From positions 1-64,000 of the forward strand of contig NZ_PQGA01000019.1 of assembly GCF_002917095.1 (NCBI RefSeq): a stretch of 64,000 nt of DNA, given 5' to 3'. Below are positions 41,043 through 54,522 of this stretch, in pieces. The notes beneath the pieces were generated by a model. That model did not search any database. It saw nothing but the letters and a program-made list of their open reading frames with translations, and was not told where the DNA came from. The position numbers and the translations under genes are program-made. The stretch comes from Paraburkholderia eburnea (GTDB lineage: Bacteria; Pseudomonadota; Gammaproteobacteria; Burkholderiales; Burkholderiaceae). Each line of letters starts with the position of its first letter. The stretch's first letter is position 1.

Positions 41043-42800
41043 ATGACCAACCTCACTCCCCGCGCCACGCCGGAACAGAATGAGCATCACAAGATCACGG
41101 CCTGGAGCCTGATCAAGCCTTACTGGGTCTCCGAGGAACGCTTGATCGCCTGGGGCCTGCTCGTCGCGATCATCGTGATGAACCTGCTCGTCGTGTGGAT
41201 CAACGTGCGGCTCAACAGCTGGAACGCGGACTTCTACAACGCTCTGCAAAACAAGGACGTCAAGCAGTTCCCGCATCTGCTGATGATCTTCACCGTGCTG
41301 GCGTTCGGCTTCATCATCCTTGCGGTGTACGGGCGCTATCTGCGTCAGATGCTCGGGTTCCGCTGGCGTCAGTGGCTCACCACGCGCTTTCTTGGCGAGT
41401 GGCTCGACCAGGGCGCGTTCTACCGGATCGAGCGCGACCGTCTCGCCGACAACCCCGACCAGCGGATCAGCGACGACCTCCAGTCGTTCGCCACCACCAC
41501 GCTCTCGCTCACGCTCGACCTGCTTTCCACGGTCGTGACGCTGGTTTCGTTCATCACGATCCTGTGGTCGCTCGCCGGCGCCCTCACCTTCTCGCTGGGC
41601 GCAACGCCCATCACGATTCCCGGTTATATGGTGTGGGCCGCCGCGCTCTACGCCGTGTTCGGCTCGCTCGTGATCCAGAAGGTCGGCCATCCGCTCGTGT
41701 CGATCAACTACCAGCAACAGAAGGTCGAAGCCGATTTCCGTTTCGGCCTGATCCGCCTGCGCGAAAACGCCGAGCAGATCGCGCTCTACGACGGCATGGA
41801 CACCGAGCGCGGCAACGCACAGGGACTCTTCGCGCACATCAAGGAGAACTGGTGGCGCGTGATGAAGTACACGAAGCGCCTCACCTTCGTGCTGAGCATC
41901 TACGGCCAGATCGCCATTATTTTCCCGCTCGTGGTGGCAGCGCCCCGCTACTTCGCGGGTGCGTTCTCGTTCGGTGTGCTGATGCAGATTTCGCAGGCCT
42001 TCGGCACCGTGAGCGACTCGTTCTCGTGGTTCATCAACAGTTATGCCACCCTCGTCGAATGGCGCGCCACCGTGAACCGTCTGCGCGAATTCGTGCGCGT
42101 GGTCCACTCGCCGCGCCTGAAGGAAAGCGTCTCGCCGGCCACGGAACATGGCGGCATCAACCTGCATTTCGTCGATGCGGGCGAACTCTCCACCGAACAC
42201 CTGAAGCTCGCGCTGCCCAATGGAAAGCCGCTTTCGGAAGTGCGCGACATCGCCATCAAGCCGGGTTCGCGCTGGCTCGTGCGCGGCCCGTCGGGCGCGG
42301 GCAAGAGCACGCTGATGCGCGCGCTCGCGGGTCTCTGGCCGTTCGGCGAAGGCTCGATCGACGCGCCGGTCGATGCGCGCATGATGTTCATTCCGCAGCA
42401 AAGCTATCTGCCGATCGGCACGCTCAAGGCCGCGCTCACCTACCCCTCGCCCGCCGACGATTACAGCGACGAGGACTGCCGCGAAGCACTGCGCGCCTGC
42501 CTTCTGGAGGACTATGCCGAGCGTCTGAACGAATCGGCGCATTGGGCGCGCGTGCTGTCGCCGGGCGAGCAACAGCGTCTTGCCGGGGCGCGCGTGCTGC
42601 TGCACAAGCCCGATTATCTGTTCCTCGACGAAGCGACCAGCGCGCTCGATCCGGACAACGAAGGCCGTCTCTACAAGCTCTTCGTCGAACGCCTGCCGAA
42701 GGCCGCGATCGTGAGCGTCGCGCATCGCGAGTCGCTTGAGGCGTATCACCATGAAACGCTCGAAATCGCGCGCTCGCCCGAAGAGCGCGTCGCGGCGTAA
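41043..42800 (+). CDS. SbmA/BacA-YddA-type ABC transporter (fused permease-ATPase)
   Basis: A 585-residue half-transporter. The N-terminal 330 or so residues hold about six helices of the SbmA/BacA-like fold; WINVRLNSWNADFYNALQNK is a hallmark of that family. The ATPase follows: Walker A GPSGAGKSTLMRALAG, signature LSPGEQQRLAGARVLL and Walker B YLFLDEATSALD. It most resembles YddA and Mycobacterium Rv1819c rather than SbmA, which lacks an ATPase. Members import peptides, cobalamin or very long-chain fatty acids; the substrate here is unknown. AGGA lies five bases before the ATG. It appears to be monocistronic. Confidence 0.92.
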   Translation: MTNLTPRATPEQNEHHKITAWSLIKPYWVSEERLIAWGLLVAIIVMNLLVVWINVRLNSWNADFYNALQNKDVKQFPHLLMIFTVLAFGFIILAVYGRYLRQMLGFRWRQWLTTRFLGEWLDQGAFYRIERDRLADNPDQRISDDLQSFATTTLSLTLDLLSTVVTLVSFITILWSLAGALTFSLGATPITIPGYMVWAAALYAVFGSLVIQKVGHPLVSINYQQQKVEADFRFGLIRLRENAEQIALYDGMDTERGNAQGLFAHIKENWWRVMKYTKRLTFVLSIYGQIAIIFPLVVAAPRYFAGAFSFGVLMQISQAFGTVSDSFSWFINSYATLVEWRATVNRLREFVRVVHSPRLKESVSPATEHGGINLHFVDAGELSTEHLKLALPNGKPLSEVRDIAIKPGSRWLVRGPSGAGKSTLMRALAGLWPFGEGSIDAPVDARMMFIPQQSYLPIGTLKAALTYPSPADDYSDEDCREALRACLLEDYAERLNESAHWARVLSPGEQQRLAGARVLLHKPDYLFLDEATSALDPDNEGRLYKLFVERLPKAAIVSVAHRESLEAYHHETLEIARSPEERVAA

Positions 42801-42814
42801 GCAGCAGAAGCAAC

Positions 42815-42917
42815 GGGCGGCGCGCAGGGCGCGTCGTCCTGATTACCGGCGCCGCGCCATATCCCGGGCCAGACGATCCACGTCGATGGCGGCCTGAAGC
42901 TGGGTCAAGCGGCCCGC
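42815..42917 (+). pseudogene. Collapsed short-chain dehydrogenase/reductase remnant
   Basis: Two SDR signatures lie about 30 bp apart in different frames. At 42827-42856 the frame reads GRVVLITGAA, the first strand and start of the TGxxxGxG motif. At 42864-42905 another frame reads PGQTIHVDGGLKLG, the C-terminal signature of FabG-like SDR enzymes. The 650-700 bp between them and the start codon are gone, so this looks like an internal deletion of an SDR gene. It falls in the 361-bp gap between the ABC gene and the MFS gene. Confidence 0.6.
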
Positions 42918-43161
42918 TCAAGCAACACCGCGAAGCGCATTTCATTCGCTCGCTACCGAATTTTCAGGCCGCGCCCAGGCGAGCCGTCCGGCCTTTACCT
43001 CACACCGGGCTTTCAACGCCCCTCGCCTCGACAGCCCATCGCACCTAAAATAGGCGCGATCCTGCCGCCCGGCACACCCGGCGTCGCCGCAGACGACACA
43101 GCCGCCATGCGCCGCCCCACCCGGCCATGGCAGGCACAACAACACGGGGGAGACGAGGCCC
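42918..43161. other. Rest of the gap before the MFS gene, no gene seen
   Basis: No credible coding sequence or terminator was recognised here. It should contain the promoter for the MFS-dehydrogenase pair; no convincing -35/-10 pair was found. A GGGGGAG ribosome binding site ends the region, 10-11 bases before the MFS start. Confidence 0.4.
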
Positions 43162-44478
43162 ATGGGCTTTTTTCAATGGTTCAGCGAACTGAACCAACGC
43201 GAGCGCCGCACGCTCTACGCCGGCTTCGGCGGCTATGCGGTGGACGCGTTCGACTTCATGATCTACTCGTTCCTGATCCCGTCGCTGATCGCCGCCTGGG
43301 GCATGAGCAAGGGCGAAGCGGGCATGATCGCGACGAGTTCGCTGATCTCCTCGGCCATCGGCGGCTGGCTCGCCGGCATCCTCGCCGACCGTTACGGCCG
43401 CGTGCGCGTGCTGCAATGGACCATCGCCACCTTCGCGCTCTTCACCTGTCTTTCCGGCTTCACGCATTCGTTCTGGCAACTGCTCGTCACGCGCACGCTG
43501 CAGGGCATCGGCTTTGGCGGCGAATGGTCGGTCGTCACGATCATGATGGCCGAGACGATCCGCTCGCCGCAGCATCGCGCCAAAGCCGTGGGCACCGTGC
43601 AGAGCAGCTGGTCGTTCGGCTGGGCCGCCGCCGCGATTCTCTACTGGGCATTCTTCGCGCTGCTGCCCGAGGACTACGCATGGCGCGCGTGCTTCTGGAT
43701 CGGCATCCTGCCCGCGCTGTGGATTCTCTACGTGCGCCGCAACGTAAGCGACCCCGAGGTCTTTCTGGAGACGCGCCGCGCGCGCGAACGGGCGCGGGAA
43801 CAAGGCCGCACGCACGGCCACTTCCTGCAGATCTTCGCGCCCGCGCATCTGCTGACGACGCTGCTCGGCAGCGCGCTGTGCACCGGTATGCTCGGCGGCT
43901 ACTACGCGATCACCACCTGGCTGCCGACCTATCTGAAAACGGTGCGCCATCTGTCCGTATTCAACACGAGCGGCTATCTGATCGTGCTGATCGTCGGCTC
44001 CTTCACGGGCTATATCGTCGGCGCGATCCTGTGCGACAAGATCGGGCGGCGCGCCTCGTTCATCCTGTTCGCCATCGGCTCGTTCGCGCTCGGCATGGCC
44101 TACACGATGCTGCCCATCACCGACGGCGCGATGCTCGCGCTCGGCTTTCCGCTCGGCATCGTCGTGCAGGGCATCTTCGCGGGCGTGGGCGCCTATCTTT
44201 CCGAGCTGTATCCGAATGCGATCCGCGGCTCCGGTCAAGGCTTCTGCTACAACCTGGGGCGCGGGCTCGGCTCGTTTTTTCCGATTCTCGTCGGCACGCT
44301 CTCGCATGCCACCACGCTCGTCAAGGCGATCGGCACGGTGGCCGGCGCGGGCTATCTGCTCGTGATCGTTTCCGCACTGTGTCTGCCCGAAACCAAAGGC
44401 AAGGTGCTGGAGCCTGCTGCCGACACGAACCGCGCGCCAGCGCCCGCTCAACCCTCTGCGGATCCCACTGCACCATGA
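43162..44478 (+). CDS. MFS transporter of the SHS/MHS-like type
   Basis: A 438-residue, 12-helix transporter. GYAVDAFDFMIYSFLIPSL in the first helix and the loop LADRYGRVRVLQW are typical of the sialate/aromatic-acid or metabolite:H+ symporter branches, as is TLQGIGFGGEWSVV in helix 4. It begins at the ATG at 43162 with GGGGGAG upstream. A DadA-like dehydrogenase starts 46 bp after its stop, so uptake of an amino or hydroxy acid linked to that enzyme is plausible. The exact substrate is unknown. Confidence 0.9.
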   Translation: MGFFQWFSELNQRERRTLYAGFGGYAVDAFDFMIYSFLIPSLIAAWGMSKGEAGMIATSSLISSAIGGWLAGILADRYGRVRVLQWTIATFALFTCLSGFTHSFWQLLVTRTLQGIGFGGEWSVVTIMMAETIRSPQHRAKAVGTVQSSWSFGWAAAAILYWAFFALLPEDYAWRACFWIGILPALWILYVRRNVSDPEVFLETRRARERAREQGRTHGHFLQIFAPAHLLTTLLGSALCTGMLGGYYAITTWLPTYLKTVRHLSVFNTSGYLIVLIVGSFTGYIVGAILCDKIGRRASFILFAIGSFALGMAYTMLPITDGAMLALGFPLGIVVQGIFAGVGAYLSELYPNAIRGSGQGFCYNLGRGLGSFFPILVGTLSHATTLVKAIGTVAGAGYLLVIVSALCLPETKGKVLEPAADTNRAPAPAQPSADPTAP

Positions 44479-44524
44479 GACTGAACGTGCTGCAATACCG
44501 TCCATTCCCTACGCTACGACCGGC

Positions 44525-45880
44525 ATGAAAACGATCGTCCTCGGCGCCGGCGTGATCGGCGTCGCCACCGCCTGGTACCTGAGCGAGCGAGGCTGCGACG
44601 TCACGGTCATCGATCGCGAGCCAGGCGTCGCGCTCGGCACGAGCTTCGGCAACGCGGGCGTGATCGCGCCCGGCTACGTCACGCCGTGGGCCGCTCCTGG
44701 TATGCCGGCCAAGCTCATCAAGTACCTGCTCCACCCCGCTTCGCCGCTGATCTTCCGGCCGACTTTCGACGCCGCGCAATGGCGCTGGATCGCGCGCTGG
44801 CTGCGCGAATGCGACCTCGCGCGTTTTCGCGTCAACAAGCAGCGCATGCAGCGCATCGCCTACTACAGCCGCAACTGTCTGCACGCGTTCCGCGCGCAGC
44901 ATGCGTTCGAGTACGGGCGCAGCCAGGGCTATCTGCAACTCTTTCGCAGCGACTATGACGTCGAACTCGCCCAGCCGGCGCTCGACGTGCTGCGCGACGC
45001 GGGCATCGCGTATCGAGAACTGGACGCCGCGGCCTGCGCGCAGATCGAGCCGGGGCTCGCGTGGTCGCGCGTCAAGCCGGTGGCCGGCGTCTATCTGCCC
45101 GACGACGAAGCCGGCGACTGCGCGCGCTTCACGCGCGAACTGCGCGCCGTGTGCGAAAGCCGTGGCGTGAAATTCGTCTTCGATACCGAGGTGCTCGCGC
45201 TCGAAGCCACGGGCGGCAAGGTCACGGGCGTGCGCGTGCGGCCGGTGCCGGGACGCGAGGCGCGCAACCGCCGCGAGCAGCGCCGCGCGCCCGCCGAAGT
45301 GCTGCGCCCCGCCGATCTGGGCGAACCGGCGGCCAACGCCGCGCCGCAAACGCTCGCCGCCGATGCCGTGGTGGTCGCGCTCGGCGTCGAGAGCGCGGCG
45401 CTGGTCGCGCCGCTTGGCGTGCGTGTGCCGCTCTATCCGGTGAAGGGGTATTCGGCCACGCTGCCCGTGGTCGACGAACAAAAGGCGCCGCGCGCCGCGC
45501 TCATGGACGAATCGCTCAAGACGGCGATTACGCGTTTCGGGCCGTATCTGCGCGTGGCGGGCACGGCGGAACTGGGCAACCATCGCACGACGCTGCGCGA
45601 GCAGGCCTTGCAGACGCTCATGAAGGTGCTCGACGACTGGTTCCCGCACGCGGCGACGCCTTCGTCGGCGCAATTCTGGGTCGGACGCCGGCCGATGGTG
45701 CCGGACGGCGCACCGCTGCTGGGCGCGTCGGGCGTGGACGGCTTGTGGCTCAACGTCGGCCACGGCTCGACGGGCTGGGCGATGTCGATGGGCTCGGGGC
45801 GCGTGGTCGCCGATCTCATCGCGCAGCGCGCGCCGGAAATCGATCTCGATGGCTTGACGCTGGCGCGCTATCGGCGCTGA
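44525..45880 (+). CDS. D-amino acid dehydrogenase-like FAD enzyme (DadA family)
   Basis: A 451-residue DAO-family flavoprotein. The FAD fold is VLGAGVIGVATAWYLSERG, then GTSFGNAGVIAPGYVTPWA, a DadA hallmark, and near the end GLWLNVGHGSTGWAMSMGSG. DadA oxidises D-alanine and other D-amino acids and passes electrons to the respiratory chain. An insertion of about 35 Arg/Ala/Pro-rich residues lies near 241-277, before the third FAD strand, making it longer than E. coli DadA (432). No alanine racemase gene is adjacent, so the symbol dadA is withheld. Probably co-transcribed with the MFS gene. Confidence 0.9.
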   Translation: MKTIVLGAGVIGVATAWYLSERGCDVTVIDREPGVALGTSFGNAGVIAPGYVTPWAAPGMPAKLIKYLLHPASPLIFRPTFDAAQWRWIARWLRECDLARFRVNKQRMQRIAYYSRNCLHAFRAQHAFEYGRSQGYLQLFRSDYDVELAQPALDVLRDAGIAYRELDAAACAQIEPGLAWSRVKPVAGVYLPDDEAGDCARFTRELRAVCESRGVKFVFDTEVLALEATGGKVTGVRVRPVPGREARNRREQRRAPAEVLRPADLGEPAANAAPQTLAADAVVVALGVESAALVAPLGVRVPLYPVKGYSATLPVVDEQKAPRAALMDESLKTAITRFGPYLRVAGTAELGNHRTTLREQALQTLMKVLDDWFPHAATPSSAQFWVGRRPMVPDGAPLLGASGVDGLWLNVGHGSTGWAMSMGSGRVVADLIAQRAPEIDLDGLTLARYRR

Positions 45881-45910
45881 ACGTCCGCTGAACGCGTCCG
45901 CCAAACGTCT

Positions 45911-46504
45911 CTAGACCGGCACGCTCGCCAGCGCCTCGTAGCGCGCGCCCTGCTTCGCGAGCATGCTCGAATACAGCACGAGCGAAGTAAAGCGCAACGT
46001 CGGCAATGCCGCGCCGCTGCCCGTTGGCGGCGCAGCGTGCGCATCCCGCGCAAAACGGGCGAGCGTCACATGCGGACGAAATGCGCGCGTGTCGAGCGAC
46101 AACCCCACCTCGCCCATCGACGAACGCACGTGCCAGTCGAGCGCCGTGAACGCGTCGGACATCGCCAGCACGGCCACCAGCAGGCGCGGCGGTGCGTGGC
46201 CCGGCCAGCATTCGATCTTCGTGACCGGCGCGGGCGGCAATGGCGTCGCACGATCCGCGAGCCGCTGCGCGAGCGCTTCGCCCTGCGCGAACGACATCGC
46301 GCCGATGAACGCCACCGTGAGATGCAACTGCGCGTGGGGCACGCGGCGCGCGTTGGGCGGCACGTCGAGCGCGGCCAGTGCGTCGCGCGAAGGCGCGTCG
46401 GGCGCGAGCGCGATGAAGCAGCGCTTCCACTCCTGCGCTTCGCTTGTGCTCTCGCTGGGGGTTTCGCTGGGGGTTTCGCTGGGGATCTCGCGCGCTTCTG
46501 ACAT
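45911..46504 (-). CDS. thpR: RNA 2',3'-cyclic phosphodiesterase (2H family)
   Basis: A protein of about 197 residues in the LigT/ThpR 2H superfamily. The two catalytic HxTx motifs are HLTVAFIGAM and HVTLARFAR, spaced as usual. It hydrolyses 2',3'-cyclic phosphate ends and can ligate tRNA halves in vitro. The first 20 residues contain tandem SETP repeats coded by a 12-bp DNA repeat. The ATG at 46504 is preferred to one at 46540, though both are open. It converges with the dehydrogenase gene and follows the gltD terminator. Confidence 0.9.
   Translation of the reverse strand: MSEAREIPSETPSETPSESTSEAQEWKRCFIALAPDAPSRDALAALDVPPNARRVPHAQLHLTVAFIGAMSFAQGEALAQRLADRATPLPPAPVTKIECWPGHAPPRLLVAVLAMSDAFTALDWHVRSSMGEVGLSLDTRAFRPHVTLARFARDAHAAPPTGSGAALPTLRFTSLVLYSSMLAKQGARYEALASVPV
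46452..46487. repeat. 12-bp tandem repeat at the start of thpR
   Basis: Three copies (the last with one change) of TCGCTGGGGGTT encode repeated Ser-Glu-Thr-Pro near the N-terminus. A gain or loss of whole units keeps the frame, so length would vary without breaking the gene. Confidence 0.75.
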
Positions 46505-46561
46505 GATCGGGAGCCTTAAACCATCGAGCAATCGGCTCATGGTACGCCGCTCATCGGACGT

Positions 46562-46601
46562 AAAAAAGCCGGGTCATCCTTGCGGATGCCCGGCTTTTTT
46601 G
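46562..46601 (-). terminator. Intrinsic terminator after gltD
   Basis: AAAAAAGCCGGG pairs with CCCGGCTTTTTT, with an inner CATCC-TTGC-GGATG stem. Runs of A and T on either side allow termination in both directions. It lies 60 bp beyond the gltD stop and just upstream of thpR. Confidence 0.93.
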
Positions 46602-46660
46602 GCGCTTTGTCTCCTGCCGTCTCCCGCACGTTCTGTCGAACCCGACAGAACGCACTGGAT

Positions 46661-48127
46661 TTAACGCGGCAGTTCCGTGCTGCCCATCAGATACGCATCG
46701 ACGGAGCGCGCGCACTGACGGCCTTCACGGATCGCCCACACCACCAGCGACTGGCCACGACGCATATCGCCCGCCGTGAACACCTTGTCCACCGACGTGT
46801 AGTAAGCCTTCTCGCCTTCAGTCGAAGCGCGCACGTTGCCGCGCGCATCCTTCTCGACGCCGAACGCTTCGAGCACCGGCGACGCCGGCTGCGTGAAGCC
46901 CATCGCGAGCAGCACCAGATCGGCCTTCATTTCGAATTCCGAATCCGGCACTTCGACCATCTTGCCGTCCTTCCACTCGACGCGCGCGGCGATCAGCTTC
47001 TCGACCTTGCCGTTCTTGCCTTCGAGGCGCTTGGTCGCGACCGCCCAGTCACGCGAGCAGCCTTCCTCGTGCGAGGACGACGTGCGCAGCTTGACCGGCC
47101 AGTACGGCCACACGAGCGGCTTGTTCTCTTCTTCGGGCGGCTGCGGCAGCAGTTCGAACTGCGTCACGCCCTTCGCGCCGTGGCGGTTCGAGGTGCCCAC
47201 GCAGTCGGAACCCGTATCGCCGCCGCCGATCACGACGACGTGCTTGCCCTTGGCGAGCAGCTGGTTCGGCAGCTTGTCGCCGGCGTTGACCTTGTTCTGC
47301 TGCGGCAGGAACTCCATCGCGTAGTACACGCCTTCGAGTTCGCGGCCCGGCACCGGCAGATCGCGCGGCGTTTCCGAACCGCCCGCGATCACCACGGCGT
47401 CGAACTGTTCCTTCAGCTCGTCCGGCGTGATGGTTTCCTTCGCCGTGTTGCCGATGTACGCCGGCAGCTCGCCCTTGCCGATGAAGACATTGGTACGGAA
47501 GGTCACGCCTTCGGCTTCCATCTGGCGCATGCGGCGATCGATCAGCCACTTTTCCAGCTTGAAGTCGGGGATGCCGTAGCGCAGCAGGCCGCCGACGCGG
47601 TCGTTCTTTTCGAACACGGTCACGTCATGACCGGCGCGCGCGAGTTGCTGCGCCGTGGCCAGACCCGCGGGACCCGAACCGACGACCGCGACCTTCTTGC
47701 CGGTCTTGTGCTTTGCGACTTGCGGCGCGACCCAGCCTTCGGCCCAGGCCTTGTCGATGATCGCGTGCTCGATCGACTTGATGCCGACCGGGTCGTTGTT
47801 GATGCCGAGCGTACACGCCGCTTCGCAGGGCGCCGGGCAGATGCGGCCCGTGAACTCGGGGAAATTGTTGGTCGAGTGCAGGACTTCGATCGCGTTCTTC
47901 CAGTCCTGGCGGAACACGAGGTCGTTGAAGTCCGGAATGATGTTGTTGACCGGGCAGCCGTTATTGCAGAACGGGATGCCGCAGTCCATGCAGCGTGCGC
48001 CCTGGACCTTCGCGTCGGCGTCGGAGAGCGCCGCGACGAATTCCTTGTAGTGCTTCACGCGCGTGAGCGGTGCTTCGTACGCCTCATGCTGGCGCTCGAA
48101 CTCGAGAAAACCGGTTGCCTTACCCAT
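46661..48127 (-). CDS. gltD: Glutamate synthase, small subunit
   Basis: A 488-residue NADPH-dependent electron-input subunit. The N-terminal Fe-S cysteines are in CMDCGIPFCNNGCPV (46-60) and CPAPCEAACTLGI. The FAD fold is VAVVGSGPAGLATAQQLARA near 148-168, and the NADPH fold is HVVVIGGGDTGSDCVG. It passes electrons from NADPH to GltB, which makes glutamate from 2-oxoglutarate and glutamine. It starts at the ATG at 48127, 139 bp after gltB, with a strong terminator behind it. Confidence 0.97.
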   Translation of the reverse strand: MGKATGFLEFERQHEAYEAPLTRVKHYKEFVAALSDADAKVQGARCMDCGIPFCNNGCPVNNIIPDFNDLVFRQDWKNAIEVLHSTNNFPEFTGRICPAPCEAACTLGINNDPVGIKSIEHAIIDKAWAEGWVAPQVAKHKTGKKVAVVGSGPAGLATAQQLARAGHDVTVFEKNDRVGGLLRYGIPDFKLEKWLIDRRMRQMEAEGVTFRTNVFIGKGELPAYIGNTAKETITPDELKEQFDAVVIAGGSETPRDLPVPGRELEGVYYAMEFLPQQNKVNAGDKLPNQLLAKGKHVVVIGGGDTGSDCVGTSNRHGAKGVTQFELLPQPPEEENKPLVWPYWPVKLRTSSSHEEGCSRDWAVATKRLEGKNGKVEKLIAARVEWKDGKMVEVPDSEFEMKADLVLLAMGFTQPASPVLEAFGVEKDARGNVRASTEGEKAYYTSVDKVFTAGDMRRGQSLVVWAIREGRQCARSVDAYLMGSTELPR

Positions 48128-48266
48128 TAGGTTCTCGTCTATCTAATCTATTCGCGAAAAATCGCGGTGAGGGGGACCGCGCCCGCCGCCGCATCATCGG
48201 GTTGTCGTAACCCTGGCGCGGCGGGCGCTTCGTCTATGAGTCGTCAGTGCTGGAATCAGACGGGAA

Positions 48267-52967
<4,701 letters not shown>

Positions 52968-53106
52968 GGGGACACCGTCCTAGAGGGGCCAGGGGAATGG
53001 CCGTTGATTCCGTACTTTGTTTTCCCGCCGCTTGCGTGACCGCTGTACGGCGTTGCGCGGGCGATGCAGGCTTCCCGCGTTGTGCGTCCAGGAGAGCCGA
53101 AAGGCG
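52968..53106. other. gltB leader
   Basis: A predicted untranslated leader of about 133 nt between the gltB promoter and ATG. It holds no gene and no clear terminator-like hairpin, although the length leaves room for regulation. Confidence 0.4.
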
Positions 53107-53135
53107 AATATACGCGACGAATCAAGGGCATGCAA
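53107..53135 (-). promoter_or_regulatory. Promoter of gltBD
   Basis: On the minus strand TTGCAT (53135-53130) and TATATT (53112-53107) are 17 bases apart. It lies in the only AT-rich part of the gap between gltB and the transposase-like gene, about 110 bp after that gene's terminator. Confidence 0.7.
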
Positions 53136-53220
53136 ATAAAACTGCATGGTTAGACCCCAATTATCGTCATGGTGCATTGCGGTGCATTTTTATTGGGGAC
53201 GCATCAAAAAGGGGCGAAAG

Positions 53221-53248
53221 AAAACGGCATCCGGAGATGCCGTTTTTC
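53221..53248 (-). terminator. Intrinsic terminator after the transposase-like gene
   Basis: On the minus strand AACGGCATC-TCCG-GATGCCGTT is followed by TTCTTTC. It lies about 30 bp past the stop at 53276 and separates this gene from gltB, which follows on the same strand. The T run on the plus strand is also good. Confidence 0.85.
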
Positions 53249-53275
53249 TTCGTAAAACGTTGATTTACAAGGAGA

Positions 53276-54334
53276 TCAATGGGTGCCGGTGCCAGGCTTG
53301 TGCCCGTGATGGGCCGGCGGCGAGCTGGACCCCCCGCCAGAGCCCGATGGCGACGAACCCGCAGAATGGCCGCTCGGACCACCCGTATTTGCCCCTGGCG
53401 TTGCGCCGCTACCACTACCCGGATGGCTGCCGGCGTGCCCGCCCGCGTTCGATCCGGGCTGCGAACCCGACGGTGGCGACGAAAAAGGGCCTGATGAAGG
53501 CGTATGCGCGGCACCCTGCGAGCCGGTGCTCGCACCCGCATTTCCGCCCGTCGCGACGGCGCCCGCGCTCGTCGTTCCGGCCGACGCCGTGGGCGTCGCG
53601 CCCAGTGCGCCCGCGGCGCCAGCCGCCCCGGGCGGCGCAGCCGGTTCGCGCACCTTGCGAGGCCGCCCGCGCGGCAGCGGCGAAACACGCCGGTTCGCCG
53701 TGCGCGAAGCCCAGTCGCGATAGGTATCGCTGCCGAGCACCCAGCCCTTGAGCGTGGCCTGCATCAGCTGATTGGTCTCGCGCTCGTCGAAAGGCTGCTC
53801 GCAGAGTTCGCGATAGGCGCGCTGGCGCTCGAACGGCGTATTGCCGAGCGCCCAATAGAGCGGATGGTCGGTGATGAGGCTGTCGACGGTCAGGCCGATG
53901 TGATGCCGATAGCTCGACCAGCGATAGTCCTCCGCCGCCGCGACGAGGCCGCTGCGCACCGGCGCGAGTTCGACGACGCGGCTCGCCAGCAGAAAGAAGC
54001 GCTCGCCCTCGATGACGGTCGCGCGGTAACGCCCTTCCCAGAGCGTGCCGCGTCGCGCGTAACGGCGGTTGAAGTGGGCCACATAGCGCCTGCCGACCGC
54101 CTGCATCGCCTTGGGAAGGCTGGCTTCGTCGGATGGCGTGACGAGCAGTTGCACCGCGCCGGGCATCAAAACCCAGGCATGCACCGCAAGGTGGTGATCG
54201 CGCGCCGCTGCCTTGAGGCAGTCGATGAACAGTTCGTAGTCCTGGTCGTCGACGAATGCGGGCTGCTGATCCAGTCCGCGCAGAATCACATGCTGCGGCT
54301 GGTCGGGAACATAAAGACGTGCAAGCCGTGCCAT
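53276..54334 (-). CDS. RAYT/Y1-transposase relative, catalytically dead, with AT-hook-like motif and Gly/Ser tail
   Basis: A 352-residue protein. Residues 1-210 follow the REP-associated tyrosine transposase (Y1_Tnp) fold: QPQHVILRGLDQQPAF, then VHAWVLMPGAVQLLVTP, then VGRRYVAHFNRRYARRGTLW and EGRYRATVIEGERFFLL. The HUH position, normally PNHVHLL, reads PGAVQLL (59-64), so both metal-binding histidines are gone although the likely Tyr84 remains. PRGRPRK at 221-227 is AT-hook-like. The last 125 residues are low-complexity Gly/Ser/Ala/Pro/Thr with a few His. The ATG at 54334 fits the family start. No REP elements or inverted repeats flank it. It is transcribed towards gltB but separated from it by a terminator. 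It is probably a domesticated, non-transposing DNA-binding protein. Confidence 0.85.
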   Translation of the reverse strand: MARLARLYVPDQPQHVILRGLDQQPAFVDDQDYELFIDCLKAAARDHHLAVHAWVLMPGAVQLLVTPSDEASLPKAMQAVGRRYVAHFNRRYARRGTLWEGRYRATVIEGERFFLLASRVVELAPVRSGLVAAAEDYRWSSYRHHIGLTVDSLITDHPLYWALGNTPFERQRAYRELCEQPFDERETNQLMQATLKGWVLGSDTYRDWASRTANRRVSPLPRGRPRKVREPAAPPGAAGAAGALGATPTASAGTTSAGAVATGGNAGASTGSQGAAHTPSSGPFSSPPSGSQPGSNAGGHAGSHPGSGSGATPGANTGGPSGHSAGSSPSGSGGGSSSPPAHHGHKPGTGTH

Positions 54335-54522
54335 GCTCGATTTTCCTGGTCCGTTGGTGAATACCCGCAGACCCGCCAAGGCCGCGCCAGCGCTTGTTCT
54401 CGCGGGCGTACGACTTAAGCGGAGACCTCGCGGCGCTTAGGGAAAAAGCTCTAACGGTCGCATATGGTTTGTTGCAAACGTTGTGTTCATAATGGGCGGG
54501 CCTTTAATGGAGGAGCACATAT

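Noticed and set aside
46452..46487. A CRISPR-like repeat array
   Set aside because: The units are 12 bp with no spacers and lie within a coding sequence. No CRISPR array was seen anywhere in the window.
53276..54334. An active insertion sequence
   Set aside because: No inverted repeats, target duplication or REP elements flank it and the catalytic HUH motif is missing.
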